Part shown: in pieces, positions 25,934 through 33,445 of the stretch | Layout: every line of letters begins with the position of its first letter | Position numbering within the stretch: the stretch's first letter is position 1 | Assembly (NCBI RefSeq): GCF_024171695.1 | Contig: NZ_JAMTCF010000006.1 | Span: forward strand, 434,001-498,000 | DNA length: 64,000 bases | Source of the DNA: Actinosynnema pretiosum | GTDB taxonomy: Bacteria; Actinomycetota; Actinomycetes; Mycobacteriales; Pseudonocardiaceae | Direction of reading: 5' to 3' | Made by a program: the position numbers and the translations under genes | The notes under the pieces: generated by a model | What the model was told of the DNA's origin: nothing | Database searches by the model: none | Seen by the model: only the letters and a program-made list of their open reading frames with translations

Positions 25934-26683
25934 TCACGCTGTCCGGCTGAGGGCGTCGGACAGTTCGGCGGCGGCCGTGAGCAGGTGGCCGACGAGTTCA
26001 GGGGTGGCGGCGACCTGGTGGGTCACGCCGAGGACCGCGATGCAGCCCGTGATCTCGCTCCCGGATCTGACGGGAGCGGCGACCGAGGTCACGTGCGGGT
26101 TCACCTCGCCGGTAGAGGTGGCGAAACCCCGCTCCCGCACGGCGCCGTGCAGGCTGTGGAGGGTGGTGGCGTCGTGCGGGCCGGTCTCGGTCGACTCGTC
26201 GAAGCCGGAGGCGATCAGCGCGTCGATCTCCTCCTGGGGCCGGAAAGCGAAGATCGCGTGCCCGGCCGCGCCCCCGTACCAGGGGTAGCTGCGCCCGAGC
26301 GTGAGCTCCCAGCGCAGGTCGCCGGGCGCGTCGGCGGCGGCGGCGAGCACGTAGCGGGAGCCCTGGCGCACGTTGAACACGGCGGACCGCCCCACGAGGG
26401 CGGACAGCCGGTTGAGCACCGGCAGCGCGATCTGCCGGTTGGCGTCGGACTCGGCGGCGAGGTGGCCGAGACCGATCAGCGCGGGTCCCAGCCGGTACAG
26501 CCGGGTGCGCTTGTCGGCGACGAGGAAGCCCCGGCCGGAGAGGGTGGCCATGATCCGGTGGACCTGCGAGGTGCCCAGACCGAGGCGGCGCGCGGCGTCG
26601 CTGACGCCCCACGTGTCCTCGGTCGCCGAGAACAGCGAGAGCACGTCGAGCGCACGCTGGACGGTGAGCAGCTCGTCAGCCAC
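25934..26683 (-). CDS. IclR-family transcriptional regulator (peptide module)
   Basis: 249 residues. The HTH region reads TVQRALDVLSLF, WGVSDAARRLGLGTSQVHRI and LSGRGFLVADKRTRLYRLG. The effector domain contains RSAVFNVRQGSRYVLAAAAD, SYPWYGGAAGHAIFAF, ERGFATSTGEVNPHVTSVAA and ITGCIAVLGVTHQ. GTG start with GGAGGGA upstream. It is transcribed with the OPT operon and divergently from pepE; the intergenic region has the paired palindromes expected for autoregulation and joint control. Confidence 0.93.
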   Translation of the reverse strand: MADELLTVQRALDVLSLFSATEDTWGVSDAARRLGLGTSQVHRIMATLSGRGFLVADKRTRLYRLGPALIGLGHLAAESDANRQIALPVLNRLSALVGRSAVFNVRQGSRYVLAAAADAPGDLRWELTLGRSYPWYGGAAGHAIFAFRPQEEIDALIASGFDESTETGPHDATTLHSLHGAVRERGFATSTGEVNPHVTSVAAPVRSGSEITGCIAVLGVTHQVAATPELVGHLLTAAAELSDALSRTA

Positions 26684-26707
26684 AGGGGGTCCCTCCGGGC
26701 GGGTTGC

Positions 26708-26745
26708 TTCCCGATAATCGGGAAGGCTTTCCTGTCATCGGGATG
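26708..26745. promoter_or_regulatory. Paired IclR operator candidates
   Basis: TTCCCGATAATCGGGAA (26708-26724) is a perfect 17-bp palindrome. TTCCTGTCATCGGGATG (26729-26745) is a second, weaker copy sharing the right half-site. Centres are 21 bp apart, between the IclR gene and pepE. Confidence 0.7.
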
Positions 26746-26796
26746 AACGGTAAATGCTCCATCAGCCGTAATCCAGCCCCCCCGGTTGCTAATCCG

Positions 26797-26802
26797 TAAA
26801 CT
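26797..26802 (+). promoter_or_regulatory. -10 box of leaderless pepE
   Basis: TAAACT fits TANNNT and lies seven bases before the GTG start, with no Shine-Dalgarno between them. This suggests transcription starting at the start codon. Confidence 0.5.
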
Positions 26803-26809
26803 TCGGCGC

Positions 26810-27559
26810 GTGGACCTGCTGCTCTTCTCGAACTCGACCAATCACGGCGGGCGTCCCTACGCCCACGCGCTGCCCGAGATCCGCGACTTCCTCGCCGGTG
26901 TCGAGGACGCGCTCTTCGTGCCCTTCGCGCTCGCCGACCACGACGCGTACACCGCCAAGGTGGCCGACGCCTTCGCCCCCGCCGGGGTGCGGCTGCGCGG
27001 CCTGCACCGCGAGGCCGACCCGGTGGCGGCGGTGGCGTCGGCGGGCGCGGTCGTCGTCGGCGGCGGCAACACGTTCCGGTTGTTGCGCTCCCTGCAGCGG
27101 CAGGGGTTGGACGTGGCGATCCGCGAGGCGGTGCGCTCCGGGGCGACCCGGTACGTGGGCGCCAGCGCGGGCACCAACATCACCGCGCCGACCATCCGGA
27201 CGACCAACGACATGCCGATCGTGGAGCCGGAGTCGTTCGCGGCGCTGGGGCTGGTGCCGTTCCAGATCAACCCGCACTTCATCGACGCGGACCCGACCAG
27301 CACGCACATGGGCGAGACGCGGGAGACCAGGCTGCTGGAGTTCCTGGAGGAGAACGACGTCCCGGTGCTGGGGCTGCGGGAGGGCACGCACCTGCGGGTG
27401 TCCGGCGACGGGCGCGCGCAGTCGTGCGTGGTCGGCGGGACGTCGGTCGCGGTGCGCGGGGGCGGTCCGGCGATCGTGTTCCGGCGGGGGAAGGACGCGG
27501 AGGAGGTGTCCGGGGACGTCAGCTCGCTGCTGGACGAGCGGGTGGCTTACGACGTCTGA
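26810..27559 (+). CDS. pepE: Dipeptidase E, peptidase family S51
   Basis: 249 residues. The PepE fold is clear: LLLFSNSTNHGGRPYAHALP, AVVVGGGNTFRLLRSLQ, and the nucleophile block RYVGASAGTNITAPTIRTTN (Ser in GASAGTN). PFQINPHFIDADPTSTHMGE is followed by a late VPVLGLREGTHLRV. Dipeptidase E hydrolyses Asp-X dipeptides with an N-terminal aspartate. The GTG start is preceded by a -10 box but no ribosome-binding site. It is divergent from the OPT operon and shares its operator region. It would release aspartate, a possible substrate of the racemase-like protein. Confidence 0.93.
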   Translation: MDLLLFSNSTNHGGRPYAHALPEIRDFLAGVEDALFVPFALADHDAYTAKVADAFAPAGVRLRGLHREADPVAAVASAGAVVVGGGNTFRLLRSLQRQGLDVAIREAVRSGATRYVGASAGTNITAPTIRTTNDMPIVEPESFAALGLVPFQINPHFIDADPTSTHMGETRETRLLEFLEENDVPVLGLREGTHLRVSGDGRAQSCVVGGTSVAVRGGGPAIVFRRGKDAEEVSGDVSSLLDERVAYDV

Positions 27560-27600
27560 GCCGGTGACGCCTGAGCGGTGACGCCTGAGCGGTGACGCGG

Positions 27601-27640
27601 AACCCCGGCCGGGAGTTGCTTCCCGGCTGGGGTTCTTGTT
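27601..27640 (+). terminator. Terminator after pepE
   Basis: AACCCCGGCCGGGA and TCCCGGCTGGGGTT form a 14-bp stem with one wobble and a six-base loop, followed by CTTGTT. Rho-independent type. Confidence 0.85.
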
Positions 27641-27694
27641 GCTAGGGTTGGAGGAAAGCGGTTTCCGAGGTGGTCGCGGTCAGTTCAGGGGCGG

Positions 27695-28960
27695 TCAGTT
27701 CAGGAAGAAGGCCACGAAGTCGGTGATGTCCTGGGGCGTGACGGCCGAGTTCGGGCCGGGGCCGTTCTGGGGGTTCTTCTCCTGGGTGATCTCGAAGATC
27801 CGCTGGTGGATGTCCTGCCCGTGGGCGTTGCCGGGGCGCTGGTCGACCTCCAGGTCCCGGATCTCCCCGCCCTCGATGGCCGAGGCGACGGCGGTGGGAG
27901 CGGGCGGGTTGGGGGACATCAGCGTGCCCAGCCGGGCGATCACGCCCTGGATGGCGGTCTGCGCCTTGGGCCTGTTCAACCCCTGGTACCCGTTGAGCGT
28001 GCCCGTCCACGTCTGGGCGAAAGCGGCGGCGCCTGCGGGGCTGGTGGTGCGCAGCGTGGCGACGAGCCTGCGGAGCTGGGTGCTCAGCACGTTGATCTGG
28101 CTGTTCTCCTTGCTGTTGCCCGGCCAGAGGTTCGCGGGCGTGCTGTTGGCGACGTAGGCGGCTTTCATCAGCAACTGGGCCTCGGCGGCCGGGATGTTCC
28201 CGAACTGCTGGGGCGGGCGCTGGTTCAGGGAGTTCTGCACCTCCCCCGAGTACGCGGCGAAGCGCTGTGACGGGTTGGCCTCGGCCGCCTGCAGGGCGCT
28301 CATGAGCGGCTGCCGCTGGGCCTGGTAGGCCCTGGTGAGGAACGAGCTGATGTTGTGCCAGGCGGTGATGTGCCGCCTTGCCTGCATGGGGGCGATCGGC
28401 ATGGTCTGCTTGAGCCCGGTGGCGAAGGCGGGCCTGCCGGTGAGGGCCTGCCCGCCGACCCTGAGGTCCCCCAGGCCACCGGTGCTCGGCGCGACGCCCC
28501 CGTTGAGCATGTAGTAGACGACCCGGTAGGTCGGGCTGGTGTGGTCGTTGGTCAGGGCCATGTACTGGGCGAGGACCGCGGTGGCGGCCGAGTCCAGGGA
28601 GTTGCCCGTGGAGTCGACGGTGGTGACGCCCCGGAGCGCCAGCGCGGCCTGCAGGTCGTTCAGGGGCTCGTCGAAGTCGTCGCTGTACCGGTTCTCGCCA
28701 CTCGCGTTGATCTTGAGGAAGTTGAGCGCGAGGTCGACCTCGACCAGGGCGCGCTGCACCGGCGTCCGCTGCACGGGCGCGCCCCCGGTCACCAGCCCGC
28801 TCAGCACCCGGTTGCCCAGGTTCCGCTGCGCGGCCAGCGCCTCGGCCGGGCCCGACAGGCCCGGCACGAACGGTCGGGGGGTCGCCTGGTCGTCCTGGGG
28901 TCTGCGGACCGGCGCCCGGTCGGCCCGGTCCGGTCGCTCGCCGTGCTCGGTGCGCCGCAT
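27695..28960 (-). CDS. Protein with an eCIS-cargo-like N-terminus, unknown C-terminal domain
   Basis: 421 residues. The first 85 residues are Arg/Pro/Asp-rich with ALAAQRNLGNRVLSGLV and a double VQRTPVQR, resembling the N-terminal tails of actinomycete proteins associated with extracellular contractile injection systems or toxins (QR-x-GN-R-V ... VQR). The rest is a helical domain without recognisable motif (YRVVYYMLNGGVAPSTGGLG, WHNISSFLTRAYQAQRQ, HQRIFEITQEKNPQN). No signal peptide. ATG at 28960; GTG 28969 is possible, and neither has a strong Shine-Dalgarno. No contractile-sheath genes are in the window, so the link is by motif only. Confidence 0.6.
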   Translation of the reverse strand: MRRTEHGERPDRADRAPVRRPQDDQATPRPFVPGLSGPAEALAAQRNLGNRVLSGLVTGGAPVQRTPVQRALVEVDLALNFLKINASGENRYSDDFDEPLNDLQAALALRGVTTVDSTGNSLDSAATAVLAQYMALTNDHTSPTYRVVYYMLNGGVAPSTGGLGDLRVGGQALTGRPAFATGLKQTMPIAPMQARRHITAWHNISSFLTRAYQAQRQPLMSALQAAEANPSQRFAAYSGEVQNSLNQRPPQQFGNIPAAEAQLLMKAAYVANSTPANLWPGNSKENSQINVLSTQLRRLVATLRTTSPAGAAAFAQTWTGTLNGYQGLNRPKAQTAIQGVIARLGTLMSPNPPAPTAVASAIEGGEIRDLEVDQRPGNAHGQDIHQRIFEITQEKNPQNGPGPNSAVTPQDITDFVAFFLN

Positions 28961-29108
28961 GGCTGGCACGGTCCCGCGCCCGGCCCGTCACCCGGCAGTG
29001 CCGGGAGGGCAGCGAGCGGGCACTCCGGTTGCCCCCGCGAGCCCGCTGCACCCCGGCGCCCCCTCCCGCTATCACCCAGTCGGGTGGCCCCTACACCCTC
29101 TTACTCGG

Positions 29109-29114
29109 TACCGT
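29109..29114 (+). promoter_or_regulatory. -10 box of leaderless kinase gene
   Basis: TACCGT matches TANNNT and ends six bases before the GTG start of the kinase gene. No Shine-Dalgarno lies between. Confidence 0.45.
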
Positions 29115-29120
29115 CGCCCC

Positions 29121-30605
29121 GTGCCACACGCGGGAGAGCTGATCGCCGGTCGCTACCGGCTGGAGTCGCTGGTCGGGCAAGGGGCGATGGGGGTCGTCTG
29201 GCGGGGGCGGGACGAGGAGCAGGACCGCGTCATAGCCGTGAAGCTGCTGGAGGAGTCGGTGCGCTCGGCCGACTCCAGCGCGTGGATCGCCCGCGAGGGC
29301 CGCATCGCGACCCGGTTGCGGCACCCGAACGCGATCACCGTGCACGACGTCGTGGAGCACGACGGCACGCCGTGCCTGGTGATGGAGTACCTGCCGTCGC
29401 ACAGCCTCGGCGCCCTGCTGGACGAGCGCGGCCCGCTGCCGCCCGGCGAGGTGGCGCGGATCGGCGGGCTGGTCGCCTCGGCGCTGACCGCCGCGCACCA
29501 GGCGGGCATCGTGCACCGGGACGTCACCCCGTACAACATCCTGATCTCGCACGACGACGGCAACGTGAAGATCACCGACTTCGGCGTGGCGCGGGCGGTC
29601 GGCGAGGGCACGGTCACCGACGCGCGGCAGGTCGTGGGCACCCCGGCGTTCCTGGCGCCCGAGGTGGCGTCGGGCGAGTCGGCCTCGCACGCGTCGGACG
29701 TGTTCTCGCTGGGCTCGACCCTGTACACGGCCGTCGAGGGGCACCCACCCTTCGGCAGGCTGGAGGACAACCCGTACGCCCTGCTGCGCCGCGCCGCGAA
29801 GGGCGAGGTGACCCCGCCGCGCACCACCGGTCCCCTGGCGGACGTGCTGGTGCTGCTGATGGCCCGCGAGCCCGACCACCGCCCGACCATGGCGCAGGCC
29901 CGCCAGATGCTCCAGGCCACCGCCGAGGGCAAGCCGCTGCCGCCCGCCGCGCGCACCCTGCCCGCTCCGGGCGCTCCCCCGGCTCCCGCGTCCCCGCCGC
30001 CCGCTGCCGCCGCCGCTCCGCAGGGTGGTCGGACGATGATGCTGGCGGTGCGCAGGCAGCTGTCGCTGCGCCCGATGGCGTGGGCGGGCATCGCGGGCGC
30101 GCTGCTCGCGGGCGGCGTGGTGCTGGGCTTCGCGCTGTCCACCACCTCGGACGACAAGGGCGCGTCGACGCAGGCCGCGCCCGACCCGTCGAGCAGCGAG
30201 CCCCCGACGACGACCACGGTCTACTCGCGCCAGATCACCCCTCGGGTCTCGACGCCCACGGAGACCGAGGAGTCGGAGGAGGAGTCGCAGGCCCCCTCCG
30301 GCCCCGGTGGCTGCGAGGCGACGCTGACGATCACCAACTCGTGGCCTAACGGGTTCCAGGGGGAGGTCGTGGTGCGCAACCCCGGCGGCGCGCCGGTGAG
30401 CGGCTGGACGGTGAGCTGGACGGCGACGGGGGGCGAGACGATCTCGTCGTCGTGGAACGGCAAGCTGAACCAGAACAGCGGCACGGTGGTGGTGTCGAAC
30501 GAGGGGTACAACGGCACGATCCAGGCCGGTGGGAGCACGAACTTCGGGTTCAACGGGGCGGGCGAGCCGCCCGCGTCCCCGTCGGTGAGCTGCGCGGCGA
30601 GCTGA
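29121..30605 (+). CDS. Membrane Ser/Thr protein kinase with extracellular CBM2 cellulose-binding domain
   Basis: 494 residues in three parts. Kinase domain (about 11-275): glycine loop GQGAMGV, Lys41 in IAVKLL, HRDVTPYN (Asp134, Asn139; the usual Lys before P is Thr), DFG at 153-155, and APE as LAPE. A Pro/Ala-rich juxtamembrane stretch precedes one helix (about 319-340). The outside part has a Ser/Thr/Glu linker and a CBM2 domain (about 398-494) with N- and C-terminal Cys and the blocks TITNSWPNGFQGEVVVRNPG, SGWTVSW, SSSWNGKLN and GGSTNFGFNG. CBM2 modules bind crystalline cellulose or xylan, so this looks like a polysaccharide-sensing kinase (inference). A strong terminator follows. Confidence 0.92.
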   Translation: MPHAGELIAGRYRLESLVGQGAMGVVWRGRDEEQDRVIAVKLLEESVRSADSSAWIAREGRIATRLRHPNAITVHDVVEHDGTPCLVMEYLPSHSLGALLDERGPLPPGEVARIGGLVASALTAAHQAGIVHRDVTPYNILISHDDGNVKITDFGVARAVGEGTVTDARQVVGTPAFLAPEVASGESASHASDVFSLGSTLYTAVEGHPPFGRLEDNPYALLRRAAKGEVTPPRTTGPLADVLVLLMAREPDHRPTMAQARQMLQATAEGKPLPPAARTLPAPGAPPAPASPPPAAAAAPQGGRTMMLAVRRQLSLRPMAWAGIAGALLAGGVVLGFALSTTSDDKGASTQAAPDPSSSEPPTTTTVYSRQITPRVSTPTETEESEEESQAPSGPGGCEATLTITNSWPNGFQGEVVVRNPGGAPVSGWTVSWTATGGETISSSWNGKLNQNSGTVVVSNEGYNGTIQAGGSTNFGFNGAGEPPASPSVSCAAS

Positions 30606-30635
30606 GGCGCGGGCACGAGGCTCGGCTGCTCACAG

Positions 30636-30676
30636 AAGGGTGGCAGGACCACGCAGAGTGGTCCTGTCACCCTTTT
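30636..30676 (+). terminator. Rho-independent terminator after the kinase gene
   Basis: AAGGGTGGCAGGACCAC pairs with GTGGTCCTGTCACCCTT (17 bp, one G-T pair) around a five-base loop, ending in TTTT. It is the most canonical terminator in the window. Confidence 0.93.
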
Positions 30677-30689
30677 GGGTTGACTTCGC

Positions 30690-31624
30690 TCCGGGGCGAG
30701 CAGCAAGGCGACACGCGGCTCTCGGCCGCGCTCACCAAGCTGCGCGACATCGACGTGTGCGGCCTGCTCTACGACGAGACCGCCGTGACCACCCTGTTCG
30801 GCCAGGACACCCCGTTCTCGCTGATCCCCGGCCTGTTCGACCTGGCGGGCTGCAAGCTGAAGGTCGCCGTGGGCGCTGAGAAGCGCGGCGGGTTCGACCT
30901 GTGGCTGGCGCTGGGCCCCAAGCACCCGGACGACGGCCGGACCGGCCGAGACGGTCAACGACCTGCCGGTGTCCCCCGGACGCGGCCGTCCTGGACCTCA
31001 CGGTGCTCAGCTTCGAGCTGGGCGCGAACCAGCTCGCCTGCGAGACCGCCAGGAAGTACCTGGCCGCCACGGCCGCGCTGCGGCAGGACCTCCCGCTGAT
31101 CGGCGGCGGGCGCGCGGGTGCGGCTGGGCGACCTGGCCGCCGCACCCGCGGCGAAGGACGTGGGCGCGCCTTTCGACCCGTGCGACATCGGCGGCAAGGG
31201 CTGGGGCGCGTTCCCCGCTCAGGTCAGGCACCCGCAGCGGACCAAGCCGCTGCCGCTGCGCCCGAATCGCGACTTCGCCACCGGCTGCGACTACTCCAAC
31301 AGCGACTCGATCTCGATCACCCCCGGCGAACCGGGCTCCGGCGCCAAGCCCGCCGTGTTCAGCGCGATCGTGCAGTGGTGGGCGCCCGGCGCGTTCGACC
31401 TGGCGGCGGAGGCGGCCAAGCCGGGGGGTCAGCGGGTGGACCTGGCAGGAAGGGCGGGCACGAGCCTGGCCTCGACCGAGCGGGGCGGGAAGCCGACGTG
31501 CGAGACGGTCGTGGCGCTGGGCAGCGGCACGGCCAGGGGCGAGCTGTGGCAGGACAAGTTCCCGGTGGACCCGTGCGCGGTGAGCGCGGCGGTCGCCGCG
31601 GAGATCGTCAAGACCGCTGGTTGA
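30690..31624 (+). pseudogene. Decayed paralogue of the downstream Cys-rich lipoprotein gene
   Basis: Three successive reading phases carry fragments homologous to the next gene: LTKLRDIDVCGLLYDE (compare LRAVDACGLLYDE), then CETARKYLAATAALRQDLPL (compare DLCGAGRGYLESTAALWSDL), then VGAPFDPCDIGGKGWGAFPA and DFATGCDYSN (compare VGAPFDPCALGWAAFPEQVR and GFATSCVYTN). The signal peptide and middle region are missing and at least two frameshifts occur (near 30930-30990 and 31090-31120). The remnant follows the kinase terminator directly, so the promoter is also gone. Confidence 0.85.
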
Positions 31625-31814
31625 CCGGCGTGCGGTGACGCGCCGCTCCCCCGGTGGACGTCCACTGAGGACGGATCACGGCCGGTTCCGGCGGACTCGG
31701 GCGAAACACCCGCGCCGGGCGGCCCGCGTTGCTAGCTTCGTGCGCGGCACGGCGCGGGCCCGGTCACGGGAGCGCCGCCAGCGTTCACGGCACAGCTCCG
31801 ACCGGGGGGTCGAC

Positions 31815-33392
31815 TTGATCGTCGCACGAGGGACAGAAGCACGTCGTCGGTCGCGCGGGAGGCCGGGCGCGCTGGTCGCGGCGGCGCTGCTGCTGCCGCT
31901 CGCCGCCTGCACGAGCGTGGTGGGCTCCAGGGCGGTGCCCGTGCCGCCCGACCAGCGCGTCGGCGCGGGCGGGACCGCGATCGTGGAGCAGGTCGAGGAG
32001 GAGGACCGGCCGCTCGCCGTGGCCTACGCCCACCTGCGCGCCGTCGACGCCTGCGGGCTGCTCTACGACGAGCCCGCGATGGCGAAGGCGTTCCCCGGCT
32101 CCCGGACCGAGCTGGTGCTGCCCGCGACGGTGCTCGGCACCTGCCGGGCGGTGGTCGCGGTCGGCGAGGGCGCGGGCGAGCTGAAGTACGAGGTGCAGCT
32201 GACGCTGGCCGCCAACGCCGCCAACGGCCGGGCGCGGGGCGCGCCGGAGCAGGTCGCCGGGCGGACCGCGCTGGTGGCCAAGGACACGAAGTGCTCGTTC
32301 TACCTGGACGTCGACGAGGAGCTGGGCCTGCCCGAGTCCTCGCGCGGGCTGGTGCCCCCGCTGATCGAGTTCGGGATGCACGGCGGCGACACGCCGGGGG
32401 TCGACCTGTGCGGGGCCGGGCGGGGCTACCTGGAGTCGACCGCCGCGCTGTGGTCCGACCTGCCCGTGGCGGGCGAGGGGCGGAGCTCGCCCGAGCTGGC
32501 GCTGGCGACCCTGGACCCGTGCGTGCCAGCCTCGGCGCTGCTGGACTCCCCCGGCGCGCGGCTCGGCAAGCCGCTGGGCACGAACACGTGCGTGGTCGAG
32601 GTCGGGCGCGGTGGCGGCCAGCGGATCGAGGTGAGCTTCCTGATCGGCGGCGACCCCGTCGGCAACCGGCCGGACAACGCCGAGGTGGTCGTCATGGGCG
32701 GCCGGGACGTGGTCAAGGAGAAGCTGGCGACCGGGTGCCGCAACGAGTTCGCCTGGCAGGCGGGGCTGCCGCTGGTGAACGAGAGCAGCGAGCTGGTGCT
32801 GCGCTACCTCCAGCTCCAGACCGTGCAGGTGAAGTCGCTGAGCTGCGCAGGCTTGGACGAGAGCACCGGGAAGGTTCTGGCGGCGATGGGCGAGGAGCCG
32901 CCGCCCGCGAAGCGGGTGGCCACGGCCCCGGTGGTCCTGGGCGCGCACCCCGTGCCACCGGACGCGGCGGCCGTCGGCGCGCCGTTCGACCCGTGCGCGC
33001 TGGGCTGGGCGGCGTTCCCCGAGCAGGTCAGGCACCCCAGGGACGTCGTGCCGACCCTGCGGCTGCCGGACGAGGGCTTCGCGACCTCGTGCGTCTACAC
33101 CAACCACAACGAGGGCAAGGGCTCCGGGCTGTTCACGGCCGAGGTGTTCTGGGCCGCGCCGGACGGGTTCGCGCTGAGCCGGACCGCGCCCGACCGCACG
33201 ACGAAGGTGCGGGTCGCGGGCCGGGAGGCGCACCGGGTGACGATGAACCCGCGCGAGGGGACGGCGTGCGCGGTGCTCGTGCGACTGGAGCGGGGCGTGG
33301 CGGGCGTGCAGGTCCGGCAGGGCCGGTTCGACGTCGACGTGTGCCAGGTCGCCACCACCGTCGCCGAGGCCGCCGTGCGCGCCGCGGCGTGA
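31815..33392 (+). CDS. Cys-rich lipoprotein, DUF3558-like, two repeat halves
   Basis: 525 residues from a TTG start with GGGGGG upstream. The lipobox LLLPLAAC is at about residues 24-31. The mature part has repeated units beginning FDPC/VDAC/LDPC, each with spaced cysteines: VDACGLLYDEPAMAKAF, TLDPCVPASALLDSP and FDPCALGWAAFPEQVRHP. The pattern resembles DUF3558 lipoproteins of actinomycetes. An upstream extension of the frame is open but would put the signal peptide too far in. It should be anchored outside the membrane; role unknown. The adjacent CBM2 kinase and pectate lyase suggest a cell-surface or polymer context. Confidence 0.8.
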   Translation: MIVARGTEARRRSRGRPGALVAAALLLPLAACTSVVGSRAVPVPPDQRVGAGGTAIVEQVEEEDRPLAVAYAHLRAVDACGLLYDEPAMAKAFPGSRTELVLPATVLGTCRAVVAVGEGAGELKYEVQLTLAANAANGRARGAPEQVAGRTALVAKDTKCSFYLDVDEELGLPESSRGLVPPLIEFGMHGGDTPGVDLCGAGRGYLESTAALWSDLPVAGEGRSSPELALATLDPCVPASALLDSPGARLGKPLGTNTCVVEVGRGGGQRIEVSFLIGGDPVGNRPDNAEVVVMGGRDVVKEKLATGCRNEFAWQAGLPLVNESSELVLRYLQLQTVQVKSLSCAGLDESTGKVLAAMGEEPPPAKRVATAPVVLGAHPVPPDAAAVGAPFDPCALGWAAFPEQVRHPRDVVPTLRLPDEGFATSCVYTNHNEGKGSGLFTAEVFWAAPDGFALSRTAPDRTTKVRVAGREAHRVTMNPREGTACAVLVRLERGVAGVQVRQGRFDVDVCQVATTVAEAAVRAAA

Positions 33393-33398
33393 CGACGG

Positions 33399-33440
33399 GG
33401 ACCGGGGGCCGGGGTCGACGTCGACCCCGGCCCCCGGTCC
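33399..33440. terminator. Perfect 42-bp palindrome between convergent genes
   Basis: The 21-bp half beginning GGACCGGGGGCCGGGGTCGA is mirrored exactly with no loop. It lies between the lipoprotein stop and the pectate lyase stop and can fold on both strands, consistent with a bidirectional terminator. Confidence 0.8.
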
Positions 33441-33445
33441 GCCTG

